From NCBI GenBank assembly GCA_022393335.1, contig JAJEKB010020648.1:489296-553295 (forward strand): a stretch of DNA of 64,000 nt, read 5' to 3'. A program made the position numbers and the translations under genes. Position 1 is the first letter of the stretch, and each line of letters begins with the position of its first letter. Source of the DNA: Macrotrachela quadricornifera. Its lineage: Eukaryota > Rotifera > Eurotatoria > Philodinida > Philodinidae. This document shows positions 26,130 through 39,170 of the stretch, piece by piece. The notes beneath the pieces are model-generated. The model did no database searches. It saw only the letters and a list, made by a program, of their open reading frames with translations, and had not been told where the DNA came from.

Positions 26130-27080
26130 CTCTTAAGTGAAACTGAAGCTAATTCTCTTTAATGCAACCTTTTATCATTACCTAATCATTTAAATAAAAT
26201 AAATTACTGTGATCATCTGAAGAATGAGCCAACGAGAAAGAAGATTATCAATGTCTAAATAATAAAAGCAGTTGTTTGGGTGACTGTTACCAGGTCAAAG
26301 GTTAAATTTTAAAAGTCAAAGGCGGATGGTTAAAGATTAAAAGATTAAAAACATGTCTACTAAGAGTAGCCAAAGGACAAAAAACATCATCTTAGATAAG
26401 TTCAAAGGTTTAAGGTCAGAGGTTATAGTTTAAAAGTTAATGGTCAGGAAATATCACTGGTAAATTTTCTACAATTTTCTAGAAATTTTCAAAAGAATCT
26501 GAAAAGTCTTAAAAGAAGGTTCTAGAAGGATCCGAAGAGTCCATAACTCTGTATGAGTGAGTTATCGATGGGAGACCCGTAATAAAAGCTGCATTTTGCA
26601 TTGCATATTTTAATCTCTAAATACATTTTATTAAAGAGGTAAAATACACTACTAGATACATTATGAAATTCAGTGCTATCCACGAAGTAAAGCTTATTTC
26701 AACTATGCATTTTTTGTTTTTAAATGGAGCAAAATTCCATGCGCTAAGTTTTTACATCTGTGCAAACACTATTTTGTTCTACATGAAAAAAAAGTTTAGT
26801 TTTTCTCATATCATCTTTTTATCTTTTCATCGCTTAATATGTTTCATAGAAAAAAGCAGAATATACTACAAGATGGCGCTTCAAAATCTCTATCATTCTA
26901 AAAACTAAAGTCTATATTAATTGCGTCCTATTGTTTTCAAAAAAAACAATATTCTGTGCGACAAATCTTCACTATTTAAAAAAATCTTTTCTTTTCTCTT
27001 ATTTTATCTTTCTATTACCTAATATATATGTTTTTATAAAAAAAATACCACAAGTTGCAGCTTTAAAAGCTGAGGGTGAG
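26130..27080. other. No gene seen; degenerate 'aggtcaaaggttaaa' repeats
   Basis: Around 26290-26450 the words 'ggtcaaaggttaaa', 'aaagtcaaagg' and 'gttcaaaggtttaaggtcagaggtta' recur irregularly. The rest is AT-rich without coding support. Confidence 0.35.
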
Positions 27081-27084
27081 GGTG

Positions 27085-27830
27085 AGAGTGTGGGTGAAAT
27101 CTCACCCAGATAGTAGTGTGTTAACTAACACTACCAAACTTTCCATGATGCTTCTCTGAGTGCAGCGGTAGCTTTATAGAGTGCTGTTACCATTAATAGG
27201 AGTAGAATGGGGGTGCTTGGCTGAAATTTCACCCAAGTCATATGGCAATGAAATTTGTATTGATTTTTGAGAAAATTAGCGAATTTGTTATGATTCTAAG
27301 ATTAATTATTTAGTATTGATGGTTCTTTGGCCTAAATGTGAAAATCGAAGGTTTCTAATAGGTTATAAAAGAAAAAAAATGTATACAAGTGTTTCCTTGA
27401 TTTACAACTATAGTGCATCCATAAGCTTTCTATGACTCACAGAAACAATGTATTTGTTGTTTTTCTTGACTCACAACGATGACGTATCTATATATTTAAA
27501 GAAGAACGTTTGTCTGTTCGCTATGCATTCAGTCCCTGTGACGGCTAGCATCACAAAAGTTTCCACACTACTTCCTTAGCTTCTGAGGAAAGTTAACTTG
27601 AGATTGGAACCACCAAACGTGGTGCACGGAAGGGGCGGGGTGAAATTTCATCACGATCAATACAGATCGAAATTCTATGAGTCTGTTCGCTATGTATTTA
27701 GTCATCGTGAGAGATAGCGTCACGGAACTATCCGCATCAGTTCCTTGAGTGCGCTAACGAAAGTCGGCAGAGTGATTGGGGGTGAGAAAGGAAGGCGTGC
27801 GTGAAACTTCATGCAAGTCGTAAGAGACTG
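27085..27830. repeat. Degenerate repeat built on 'gggtgaaatttcacccaagt'
   Basis: The motif 'gggtgaaat(c/t)tca(c/t)cca' occurs near 27095, 27225, 27645 and, more diverged, near 27800, each followed by related GC-richer sequence about sensitivity to 'tgtctgttcgctatg' blocks (27510, 27680). The copies look like an old tandem or dispersed repeat. Confidence 0.4.
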
Positions 27831-27899
27831 TGATTTTATTCATTTTCTAATCAAATGACGCAGTTAAATGAAATGTTGAGAGTGATCGTGTCCAAAGTG

Positions 27900-28225
27900 G
27901 ATGCGAGTGAGAATGTCAGCTTGAGCCCGATGAGAAGAGTCCCACTGAAGTTGCCTTATGCACGGCGGGAAAAGCGCTGTAGCAAGGTTCCAGGTACGAT
28001 GAAAAAAGTCCTATGAAAGAGGTATCACGTACGGCGAGAAGAGTCATATAGCGAACACCTAACGCATAGCAGAAACAATCCTGTTAAATATGCCTGATGC
28101 ATACCGGTAAAAGTCTTGTCGTAGAGGTTTCAGATGTGACGGGAAAATTTCTGTTGCAGATAGCTCACCCACAGTGAGGAACAGTCTTATAAAAGACGTG
28201 TTATGTACAGCAGAAAAAGTCGGAT
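27900..28225. repeat. Degenerate ~36-40-bp minisatellite
   Basis: The core 'cggcgagaaaagtc' recurs about nine times (near 27933, 27969, 28000, 28041, 28072, 28108, 28140, 28180, 28213) at 30-40-bp steps, with a 'gaggttncangtac' element between. Strongly diverged copies; non-coding. Confidence 0.6.
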
Positions 28226-28540
28226 GGTAGATGCAAAACTTTAACCATATTCTCTTTGCAGTGGGTACCTCCTCTAGTTTTGTTATAAAGATAAACTGAA
28301 ATAGATATGCAAAGTAGTTAACTTGGTAGTCTCCATCATTTCTTGCATTTATCTATTTAAATTATTCAATTCTTATTTCGATAAATATTTTCGGCCTTCA
28401 ATATGTGTCTATCAGATTATTATTTTCTTTGATTTTTCATTTTCGTTTTATGTTTCTAGATAGTACATTTTTACAATACAATGACTCGTAATATTAAGAA
28501 TAATTACGCATATATAAACGAGAATACTATTACTCATGAA

Positions 28541-29650
28541 TTAACACATTCAACGCGACGGGTCCCACCCCGTGGGACCCGCTATATTTTAGGAAGAAAA
28601 TGACTAGAAAAACACTTTTTTCTTTTTTCGTTCGGTTAAAAGGTTGTGTTTGATTTATCGTATATTTTCTCGAGCCTCTCTTTAACCATTTATTATATAG
28701 AATGACGTTTTGTCGTTAAAGCAACCAAGACAATAGAATTTGTCACAATCGGAGCAAAAAGTCTTTACTTTCTTTGCGGTTGCATTACTTGTTTCTCTTG
28801 ATTGTTGTTGCCTTATTTTCTCGTAGCAGCCAGCACAGCATCTCCGGACATCGCGAGAAGATTCTTCTCCCTGTTCCAGCTTGTGATCAGCAAGTTTGCG
28901 CTTGCTTTGACTTGTTGACCGTTGTCTCGCTCCAGGCTTCAGATTCTCAAATGGTATACCGAGCAGTAAAGATCTCGCAAGACTTTCACGAAACTTCAGG
29001 ATGGTCATATTATTTATTGAATAATTTTTCTTAGATACCAGATAATTATTCACTATAGCCATCCCAGAAATCAATTCAAATGCTATGTTTTGGTACCATT
29101 TTAAAGTTCAACTGAGGCATGTATAATGGGCTGATAGTTGATCAAATAAATCAGTGCCTTGTCTTTCTTAGTTATAATCTACTACAAATTTTGGCTTCAT
29201 TATTGACTCATTTTGAAAATTTCTTTTTCCCAATGTCAACTACATCTGTTGAATGTGAAGGCCTTGTTGAAATCGTTAAACCATTTTTTTTATCTTTCCA
29301 CATGATCATTTTTATGCCTTCCTGATTTTGACATCCGTACGCTTCGCTACGCTTGAGCTTTTTCTGAAATTCTTTTCCGGATACGGCACGATTTCTTCTC
29401 AATGTTCCAATAAGGTATGTCTCGTATGTCAACAAAGTTTTTGCTAGGGAAATACTAGTAAAGAAGTTATCAACTACCACAGTCCGATAGTATCCCTCAA
29501 GACCATCCAATAAATTCATCACTATTATCTCAGCATGTCCAAGACCTGCCATTGAATCTTGCTCACCAGTATAGATCAAATAATTTCACGTATATCCTTT
29601 AGTAGTCGCTAGCTTTTACATGTTTAGCCCATATGTGTGTGCTTTCAGTA
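28541..29650 (-). mobile_element. piggyBac-family transposon remnant
   Basis: The transposase remnant runs leftward and ends near a TTAA (28541-28544). TTAA is the piggyBac target site. It is followed by an end-like sequence, 'cacattcaacgcgacggg', and a perfect 9-bp stem (gggtcccac / gtgggaccc, loop ccc) at 28560-28580. The opposite end beyond 29650 is lost: no second TTAA-flanked terminus was found there, and sequence past 29650 is low-complexity. Confidence 0.75.
28682..29640 (-). pseudogene. piggyBac transposase, C-terminal part, inactivated
   Basis: Reading leftward, the frame shows GLGHAEIIVMNLLDGLEG, then VVVDNFFTSISLAKTLL with the conserved catalytic-core Asp, TYLIGTLRRNR, a diverged 'VDYN..TDLFDQ', KWYQNIAFELISGMAIVNNYL, and a Cys-rich C-terminal finger (CCAGCYEKI ... 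CSDCDKFYCLGCF) typical of piggyBac. The frame is cut by in-frame stops (TGA at 29586-29588, a TAA further upstream, TAA and TGA around 29110-29150), and the N-terminal half is absent. A dead copy. Confidence 0.85.
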
Positions 29651-29688
29651 GTAGTAGAACTCGTTAAATCGATTCGACTATTCAGATA

Positions 29689-29915
29689 TTCGATTATTCA
29701 ACTATTCAACTATTACTATATGATAGATTAAGGATGCTGAAAGTAATCTACGGACGAAAGATGCTGTCCGTTGCATTTGGCAGCAACCTACAGGTAGCGG
29801 TTCCTTGATAACCTCACTCCTCACGCCCTCTCCCTCAACATTATATGTATTAGTTCTAGCATCCTGTAGTTAGCGTCCTTAATTTTCCATGCAACAATAG
29901 TTGAATAGTTGAATA
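29689..29915. repeat. Inverted repeat of 'ttcaactattcaact' blocks
   Basis: 'Tattcaactattcaactatt' near 29696-29716 is inverted at 29888-29908, as part of a ~230-bp low-complexity foldback next to the broken end of the piggyBac remnant. It also contains a GC-richer middle (29770-29835). Confidence 0.5.
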
Positions 29916-30089
29916 TTCGAATTTGAAAATTGAATAGTTTAAGAGTCTTTTCGGCTTTTACATGTATGGGAAGAAGAGAACGATAAATAATCGGTAGAAG
30001 ATAATGCAATGACAAACAGGTGCATTTGTTATAAGTAGGTTCTCGAATAGACTCAATATTTTGGAGAAGATTCTGGTTACAATCAAGTG

Positions 30090-30450
30090 GGTAGTTGTTG
30101 AGGACCTTGGATTACTCCATAATATAGCATTTCATTAAGTAAGGGTATTCTCGATATGTAGTGTTTGAAGACCTAGGAATAACCAGGCAATGTAGCACCT
30201 GAAAACCTAAAGGTGCACTAATGTATCATATTTAAGAATCTAAGTGTGCCTCTATAGTATAGCACTGGATGACCTAACATTGCTTTCCTAATAAAGTACT
30301 GGAACACCTAAATATACCCCTATAATTCAATGATCTAAGAGTATCGGCAATGTACAGCATTTGAGGAGCTAGGTTACTTGCATTATATAGTACTTTAGGA
30401 CCTAAGGATACCTCCACAATAGCAGCCGAGGACCTAACGGTGCTCCCAAT
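30090..30450. repeat. Degenerate ~34-bp minisatellite
   Basis: About ten diverged units of the form 'tatagcactt-gagga-cctaagg-tactcc-taa' can be followed, with 'gacctaa' or 'acctaa' recurring every 31-36 bp (near 30168, 30205, 30238, 30270, 30308, 30398, 30433). Non-coding. Confidence 0.6.
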
Positions 30451-32196
30451 GTCTTTGCTTCTGCGATGAAGGGGAACGAACAGCATTTGCCAAGAAATGT
30501 GGAAACACACAGTTAATTTCGACGTCAATATCCTGACTACTGCTAGGAAATTTACATAAATCATTCGTTATTCTTTATTTTAACTTTGTTTTATAAAGTA
30601 AAGGTAAAGTGACACCCGTAATCATCATACTGCCCGTTGTTTCGTCCATTTAGGCTTTTATTGAACAGTTGAATAAGATTGTGAACTGTATGAGTATCGA
30701 CAGGTTGAGCCATATTCATTGCTATTGACACAGCCACAGATTAACCATCAGAAAATCGCCCTTCGACTTCGTCTTGAAGAGTTAGTCTAGCAGAACGTTT
30801 AACTCTACTGTTTCCTGAGAGTACCACATGAAGGTTCTGCATCACTTCCCTGCGTCAGCCAAATTATACTATGATCGTTATCATATTTTTCTTTTAGCGT
30901 TCACCTTATCGTATTCAAGTTTATCATCATTATTGTTTTTTTTTGTGGAACTCACCTATGAAAAATGTGAGTGTAAGTTTTGAGTCGAAGTTTTGGGACT
31001 CCACTTCCTACCTCCCCCATTACAGACATTTCTCTCCATTACAAACAGATGCGATACAGAAATTGGTTCCTACGTTTTTTAGCTGGGACCCAATTGCTTA
31101 AAGTTATGTGAGTTCCACATTTTAGTCCCAAAAGGACTGCACTGACAAGCTTTTTCTCTTATGTCTGTTTACGTAAGAGGCGACTGTTTTGATAACCACT
31201 CTTTTACTCTTATGAGATAAAATCGATCGCTATTGTAACACATAACATGGACGGTTATCTTTGTATTTTGTTCTATAAATGGGAGTAAGCGGGAGAAGTG
31301 ATGGATCTCAGCTATCCCTCATCTCCCTATCTTTTATTCCATGTCCCAGCCAGTTCTCAGTTCGCCTCTGTTTTCTGTGAATGAGCTTTTTTTATGTTAA
31401 AACGAATCATTTACAACTGCATGAAAACATACGTGTCTAATAGACTTCTAAGAGCAACCAAATAAGAACAATTTCTGATTCGGGGAAAATAAGTAACAAC
31501 AGAATAGAAAAAATAAAATTTAATGTGCAATTTTCTTTTGATTCATTGTTCTGCTGTTCCAGCTACTGTGTCTTTTTTCTTTACTTGGTTTATTCCTTTT
31601 TTTTTTTTATATACTAGAGCAAATATGAGACTGTCAGCTCTGTTTTCTGTTACCATGACATATTTTATTATTCTATTCTTCTTTAGTGTCATTAACAAAT
31701 ATGTTGTGTTATCAAATCACATGTACGATGAAAAAAACAAGTTGTAAATTTCCAACTATACTTTTTATGTCTATATAACAAACTTTACAGCATAAATTCA
31801 TTTTTAAAATTGTCCGACTGATTTATATGTTGAGTAGTTATTAGGAGAGGTACGTTCACAGCGATTTTTTTTAACAAAAGTGAATTGTCCTTCATATATG
31901 AGTTAAAATCGAAACTGTGATATAAAAATTTTGATAATGCTAATCGCTTGTCATTCAATATGTTGAGTAGCCATTTTATACTAATTTTCTGTCTCTAATG
32001 AGATATTAGTAAAAAAACGATATTTGATTCGTTTATTAAGTCTTTTGTTTAAATAGGAAAATGACTCGTCATTGAGTCTCACATATATGCATGGTGACAT
32101 ATTTCTTAGGCATGAATATATAAAATAAAATTTAATACTTCTGTTTTGTTCTAGTTATTCTCACAGTCGATTGATTCCCGTGCTACAAGTCCAACA
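30451..32196. other. No gene seen; upstream region of the PARG-PBZ gene
   Basis: No coding exon was supported. An 'atatataaaata' stretch at about 32109-32120 could be a TATA box for the gene starting at 32197. A 'tgttctag' at about 32150 could be the acceptor of a 5'-UTR intron. Confidence 0.35.
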
Positions 32197-35100
32197 ATGA
32201 GTGACAATGATAGTTCTTTACCTGAGAAATCTTCAAATAAGCAGCGCTCGTCTCAATCACCTACAACTAACAAAGATCTGTTAGTTTATGTACTTGATCT
32301 ACCATCGGACCTGCCAGACAATGACATCGACCAACGGGTCAAAACGCATATAGAAACTAAACAACGCGTAACTATAATAGGTGTTCAATGTTACTTAAAA
32401 CTTGGTATAGCTGTGCTTCAAATGATGAATGAAGAAGACAAAAATCATCTTATTTCTAATGTTGAATCTATGGTATTCGACAAACAACGTGGTATAACTA
32501 TATCATTTGTCGATAAACTTGATTTCGATTCTTATATTGTACTTGATCGAAATGTATCTAAAATTCCTTCATCTAACGAAGTGGCTCATCGTTGTGCACT
32601 GGCATATAAGACACAAGAAATTAGAGTCTGTGAATCAATTTCTGTACAATTTCCCAATATTTTTCGTATCTCTTTGAAAACACTCGATGAATGTGTCGAA
32701 GCAGCTAATACACCAGATTTTAAAATCGACAATAGTTTTGCTACTGTTTATCCACGTGCTGATTGTAGTTTTTTTGAAGATTTACCATCAAATATCAATG
32801 ATGAAAAACTCTCATCAGCAATTTCTGCTCAAATAGGTGAAAAGGAACTTCCAGCCACATCTTTTTACGTACAATATAATAAACAAACAGGTAATGCAGT
32901 TGTTGTAGCAGTAAAATCTGTTAAAAAATGGATTACGGAAGGTCATTTAGTAATTGACGGACGAAATATATCAAAAAAGGCAAAACTTGCATATCGAATT
33001 CTCATTTCTCCTATACCTCCTAATTTTGATATCAATCAAATTCTTAATCACAAATTATTTGCCAATAGAATCGTTACACATAAACATATTAATGATCATC
33101 TTATTTTAGAACTTGATGATATGACTAAATATGAAGATTGTCTATCAATTGGAGCATTTCGAATTGAGAAAGATACTATGCAAATTATCCCATATACTAA
33201 TTTTAGTGATCCAAATACTAGTGAAATAAATGCTGTAAATTGGTATGAAACAGCTATGCTTGATATTAAACCAGATATCACAACAATCATGAATAATTAT
33301 GAACATCCAATATTACATTATAAATGGAATGCAAAAAATTGGCTTGAACAGATGAGAAAAGCAGAAGAACCAGATCGACATTCAAAAAAATATGATCTTA
33401 ATCGACATTTATTACGAGTAACAGTTATGCTCAATACGATTAGTATTCTTCGACAGAAAAAATATATCATAGATGGTGAAGAAGTGATATTAAAACCTGA
33501 ACGTATGCGAACTATTAGTTATGATCATAAATCAAAATTATCATATGGAAAAAAAATTTCTCGAACAGAAATGAAAATACCATATACATCAACAACTGTT
33601 AAAGTTATCAATGAAGATTGTCTTATTCTTTATGAAAAATTAGTATCTGAAGGACATCGTCCATTATTACTTAATATGGCTAATGCAACAAGTCCTGGAG
33701 GTGGTTATCGAAAAGGTGATGGTGCACAAGAGGAAAATCTTTTTCGTCGATCAAATTATTATCATAGTCTTGATTTACAATTAGCTGATAAAGATCAATC
33801 AGAACGATTGTATTGTACATCAAAATGTGAAGTAAAACGACCAACAAGTAATACTAGTTTATATCCAATGGAAGAATTTGGAGCAATTTATACATCTGGT
33901 ATTACTGTATTTCGTCAAACGGAAGAAAATGGATATGATTATATGAAGAAACCTCTTTATAATGTATGTGCTATTGCAATGGCTGCTTATCGAGATCCTC
34001 AATTAAATGATAAAAATATGTTAGAAAATAAATTTGCTCTTAATACACATAAGAAAATTGAAAATATATTTGCAATTGCATATCATCATAAACATGATTG
34101 TTTAGTATTATCAGCTTTTGGTTGTGGTGCTTTTAAAAATCCACCTGAACATATTGCTTTATTATTTAAATCTATTATTTATCAATATGCTGGATATTTT
34201 AATGAAATTTATTTTGCAATTGTTGATGATCATAATACAGGAAATAGAATTAATCCAAAAGGAAATTTACAACCTTTTCAAAATATACTTAATGGTTTAA
34301 TTGTACATCCTTTAAAAACATTACGCATTAATGGAATTAGTGGACCATATCGTATTCTAGATAAATCATCTGATGAACAATTAAATTTAAGTGATGTATG
34401 TATTTTATATCTACCACTATGTCAACATGGTTCGAAATGTCGTGATCTAAAAAATACTCAACATAATAGCGCTTATTCACATCCACCAATGTGTTCATAT
34501 CAGGATACAATATCTACATGTGATCAAATGAATGATGAAGTACATATGTTTACATATATTCATAATGTTAAATGTCAATATGGTGGTGAATGTAAGAATA
34601 AAGATTCGAAACATTTAAGTGAATTTGATCATCCAGAATTTTGTAAGGATCAAATTCATTGTATAGATATGAGTCCTGAACATCTATTAGCTTATCGACA
34701 TTTACCTATCTGTCGAGATGGTATAACCTGTATGGAATATCTTAGAAGTAATGCTGATCATTGTAATGAATTTCGTCATTGTAGAACTATTTGTCCTTAT
34801 GATAATTGTTGTGCTAATTTTCATGATAAGAAACATATGGAGAATACAATACATTCATTTCGAAAACCATGTCCATTTACACCATATAATTGTTCAATGT
34901 ATGTTAAATATGTTCAAGTTGGTAATGCAGAAGATATTTCTTCAGAAGTAGAAAATCATTGTCTTCAATATTCACATGTTTGTCCTTTTGGTCGTCTATG
35001 TAGAACAACAGAAGAAAAACATTATATTACATCAATTCATATTGCTCGTAAATTATGTTCTGATCTTGATAAATGCTCAAAACTTGCTGAAGAAAGTCAT

Positions 35101-37894
35101 CTAGAATCATTTTCACATCCTGGTATACGAGATATTCGTCTATTATGTAAAGACCCAGGTTACAGATGTCATGGTAGACTTAAAGAATTACATTTAAAAA
35201 AATATCGACATGGACAAAATCATAATCAACTTAGTGTTGCTCCATCTAGTAATCTTAATTCATCTATTAATTTCTTTCATAATCAAGGACAAATAATTAA
35301 AACTGTGAATAATTATGTTAATACATCAGGTTGGAAAAAAGCAAAGGTATCTTCAGAAATAGTCAATTGGATACGAGCCTTACAACCTGTTCATCGATGT
35401 GCAAAACATATTTTCGAATCGATTCTTGTTCATGGTCATGTTATGAGTCGTCATTATATGAATTTATTAAAGAAACCAAAATATGTAGCCAAGGCAGTAC
35501 AACAACATGGTCGAATACGTTTAATTTTTCTTCAACATAATATTCCTGAAGTAAAACATAATGTAAAAGAATTGATTAAACTTTTAGTTCAAGCTGAATT
35601 TTCAAAAAAAGGAGCTGATGCAGTACCTCCATTAGATCCTGATCATAATGATAATGTTAATATAATCGAAAAAAAGTTAAAACCACCACTTAATGATCAT
35701 GATATTGATATTATTCGTATGTGGGCAGTTAAAATAGCTGAAGCATCAATTAAATTACATACTAATCCAATGGGTATTGGATTTGATGTTGATGAGAAGT
35801 TAAAAACAGATAATCATGTATTTAGTATATTAGGACCACATCATGGTTATTATTATGGTGATATTGTTATTACATTTAAACAAGAAATAATGTTTCATCC
35901 TGATGCTAATTTTTCCATTCAAGCTGGAACTAGTTTTCATAGTGGAAGAGTTTATAAACTACGTCCATGGTTGAAAGATTCAGGTAATGAAGATCAACGT
36001 ATTCAACATTTCCATTATTGTAAATTACATTGTTCTATTCCTCGCTATGAATATGCTGCAGCTGTAGAATTAACTGCATTTACTGGCAAAGATAAACAAT
36101 CTATGGATATTAATATAAAGGATGTCATTGATCGATGGCCGGATGTCGATTCCCATGATGTATTTGAAGGACATTTACCACAACTTATTCCATTGGATTA
36201 TATTGATAATGTATATATGCCTAAAAATATATTTGAATCTTTGAGTCATGAAGCTCAACAATCAGCTAAAGCAGTTCTCAAAGACTCACTGATCATTTCT
36301 CATAATCATCAGGTTGATTTAAGTATACTTAAACCAGGTGTCTTGACTCCTTTAGATCCAACTCGAAAGCCTTATTTAAAATTTATACTTGATAAAATTA
36401 ATGAAAAAATTAAAGAGAGAATTGATGCACCACAAATTTCACGAGGTATTGTTATTACAATTCCTGGTACAAAATTTGAAGATCATATTATTTTACCAAT
36501 GACAATTTCTCAATCATACGATTTATATTGTCTTGATAAAGTTCAAGCATCAAAGAATCTTGAATTTACTTATATTTATTGGCAAACAATGAATGGTGAT
36601 ATGATGATAACTATATCTAATGAAAAAATTGAATCAAGTGCTAAAGATCAACCCAATCTTCGATGTCTCATATGTTATGTTGCTGAGAAACCATCTACAG
36701 CTACACAAGATTATCATGAAGCATATTCATACTTGAATATTGGTCGTCCATATCAACATTATACAAATGTTCATTCAAGTAATTTTAAAGCTAAATCAAA
36801 TGTATTTTATCATGGTTGTAATACTGATGATTTTTTTACTTTTTGTTTAAAACTTAGTCACAAAACAGGTGAAGTTACATTATCACATGCTGGTCCAAAT
36901 GGTATATATAATCATGAGAAAATCTATTATCAATTTAATAAATCTGATATGGATTTATCAAGAATAGATTATATTCATCTTAGTGGTGGAGAACAAGATG
37001 TTCCTATACGTAATTTAACGATTCGTCACGAGTTAGTACATGAATTACATCCATCATTTGATAAGGAATTTAAGATAAATACGTCTGATTTATTAAAAAA
37101 ACGTCGAGCATCTGTTAATCCTATTGTTCATGCACCTTATCATAGTGGTGAACATAATAAAAATATTGTGGCTTCATCACATAGACAACGATCAGCTTCT
37201 GTCCAGCCAAAAATACAAACAAAACAGGCAGAAGAATCATCTTTTTTCCAAAGATTAAAAAATGCAATCTTTTGTAAGTCCATAAAAACTGTACCATTGA
37301 CTGACAAGTCACCGGTAACTCATCCATCGAGTGATAAATCACCGTCAACCAGTTCTCCACCAATAAGTTCATCAAAATTACCTCCTTGTCACGATTCTGT
37401 ATATTGTCTTGAACAAAACTCGAAAGAACATATTGCGAAATATTCACATCTTTGTCGCTTTAATGAATTATGTCGAAATCATACCAATGAACCTCATCTT
37501 ATTCATCAGCATCATGGTGTGCCTAAGTGTAAAGAAGATAAAAATTGTTCTAAATTAACAGATCCTGTGCATCGTGCAGAATATCGTCATACGAATTTAC
37601 CTGATTATCTTTATCCATGTCGTCATCAAGATGTTTGCTATGATAAATCTCTTGAACATCGAAAAAAATATTTTCATGGTGAAGAATTACCTTCAATTAA
37701 AAGTATGTTTTCTTGAAAAACTTGTCAATCTCTACGAAAATAAATACTTCTCATTTTTTTCAGAAAACAAAACAACAACAACAACAACAACAACAAATGT
37801 TTCAACTCATTTATATCCGTGTAAATACGGTGCTAATTGTCGATCGAAAACAAGTCCACAGCATCTAGCGAAATATTCACATCCTTCTTCTTAA
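32197..37894 (+). CDS. Giant PARG-type macrodomain protein with 15 PBZ-like zinc fingers
   Basis: Exons 32197-37702 and 37764-37894, with a 61-bp phase-1 intron, give 1878 residues. Residues about 28-330 hold RRM-like alpha/beta repeats. Residues about 390-710 are a microbial-type poly(ADP-ribose) glycohydrolase macrodomain: NMANATSPGGGYRKGDGAQEE with the GGG loop at 501-503 and the catalytic QEE at 511-513, then SAFGCGAFKNPP at 639-650. Ten C-x5(6)-C-x6+-H-x5-H modules follow (742-1005), and five more at 1731-1875, the last encoded by exon 2 after a poly-Thr run. This spacing is that of PBZ poly(ADP-ribose)-binding fingers; a few are loose. Residues about 1030-1640 form a large domain not recognised (GPHHGYYYGDIVI, FHSGRVYKLRPWL). 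A Ser-rich linker lies at about 1655-1730. Predicted role: binding and trimming ADP-ribose chains, probably nuclear. Intact, no stops. Confidence 0.88.
37774..37797 (+). repeat. (ACA)n trinucleotide run inside exon 2
   Basis: Eight ACA codons encode poly-Thr just before the fifteenth PBZ-like finger of the PARG protein. Likely length-variable. Confidence 0.8.
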
Positions 37895-39160
37895 AGATTC
37901 CTATTTGAATGATTAGTATATAGATTATTTTTAATAATCAAGAATATATCAATTTTTACATTAGAAAATCTATACTTTTAAGTGTTGAATAGAAATTAGA
38001 CAATCTCCATTATTGTAAGAACAAAACATGGTCCTGTTCAGACTCTATGAAAGAGCATCCCTCCAAGCTTCCAGATCGACTCGGACGACACCACATTTTA
38101 TCCTTTGAATAATGAAGAAAAATATAACTACAAGTAATATTCTATAGGGTTAATTCGATGTTAAAACTATATAACAATGTAGTATGGTGGAAAACTTTAA
38201 TCATCACTGTAATCAGCTAGTCGAGTTCTATCGACTGAAATAATTCCCAATTGGATCTACGATTAACATTTAGGATAGTTTCCTTGTAAATATAAGAATA
38301 TCTCGTGAACCTCTGTTTGAAAAGACGAAGCTTCAGCACCAAAAACAATGTACAGTTCATCATGAATAATGGTCAACTAAATGTTGAATGCAGTACATAT
38401 TTTAATGTAGGAGCGATAGTTTTCTTTATTAATCTGAAAAATAGAGCGACGATGAGACTTAACCTAATTTCACCTTTTACAACCCTAGTAATTGACTGCG
38501 GATATACAGAAAATAAGCGAGCCATGTGTGTTTGTATATACATATATAAGAAGAGTTAAGCATTAAAAGAGACAAACAAAGAGAAAATCGAGACGAAAGT
38601 GTATATGCAGAATAATATGGAAGAATTTTATCGTTATATTTTATAGCTAGACAAGTTTCATGGAGACTTTATTATCATGTTATTATATGATGAATGATCA
38701 AATAGTACAGAACGAAAGAGCATTGTTTCTTCTATCGTTCCATATAGAAAGAAAGGTTTCTGCAATTTGTTATGTGGCATTAGAGTATCACTTTCACTGT
38801 TTTTTTTCTGATCTAAGTAATATAATTTTGTAGGTATCACTGAGTCCTACCTATGCTGAAAAACGGCAATTTTTAGTTGAAATGAAGTGATGCTAGAGCG
38901 TAACGAATGATCCTAAACTTACTGTGAAGCGGCTAATGGCCGATTCCATTGAATATGCTATGAAGTATTCACGAAAATCGTCTCTGTGCATTAAGACTAG
39001 TGTGGTGTTAAAGAAAGAAGCATAAATTTGAAATCAGAAGTAGTTTGCGCCATTACTTTCATTTGGGGTTGATTTGTGAATCAATCTGTCGCTGTCCTTT
39101 GTTCATCTCTAAATGACACAAATACTACAATAATGCAAGATATTCAATAATTTCTTTTAT
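37895..39160. other. No gene seen
   Basis: 3' flank of the PARG-PBZ gene and following spacer. The open frame at 38305-38559 has no family features and is not accepted. Confidence 0.4.
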
Positions 39161-39170
39161 CCTATAGTCA

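Noticed and set aside
27900..28225. CRISPR-like array
   Set aside because: Units are degenerate along their whole length without conserved repeats and unique spacers, and the context is eukaryotic.
38305..38559. 84-codon open frame after the PARG gene
   Set aside because: No domain, no splice context, ends in low-complexity codons.
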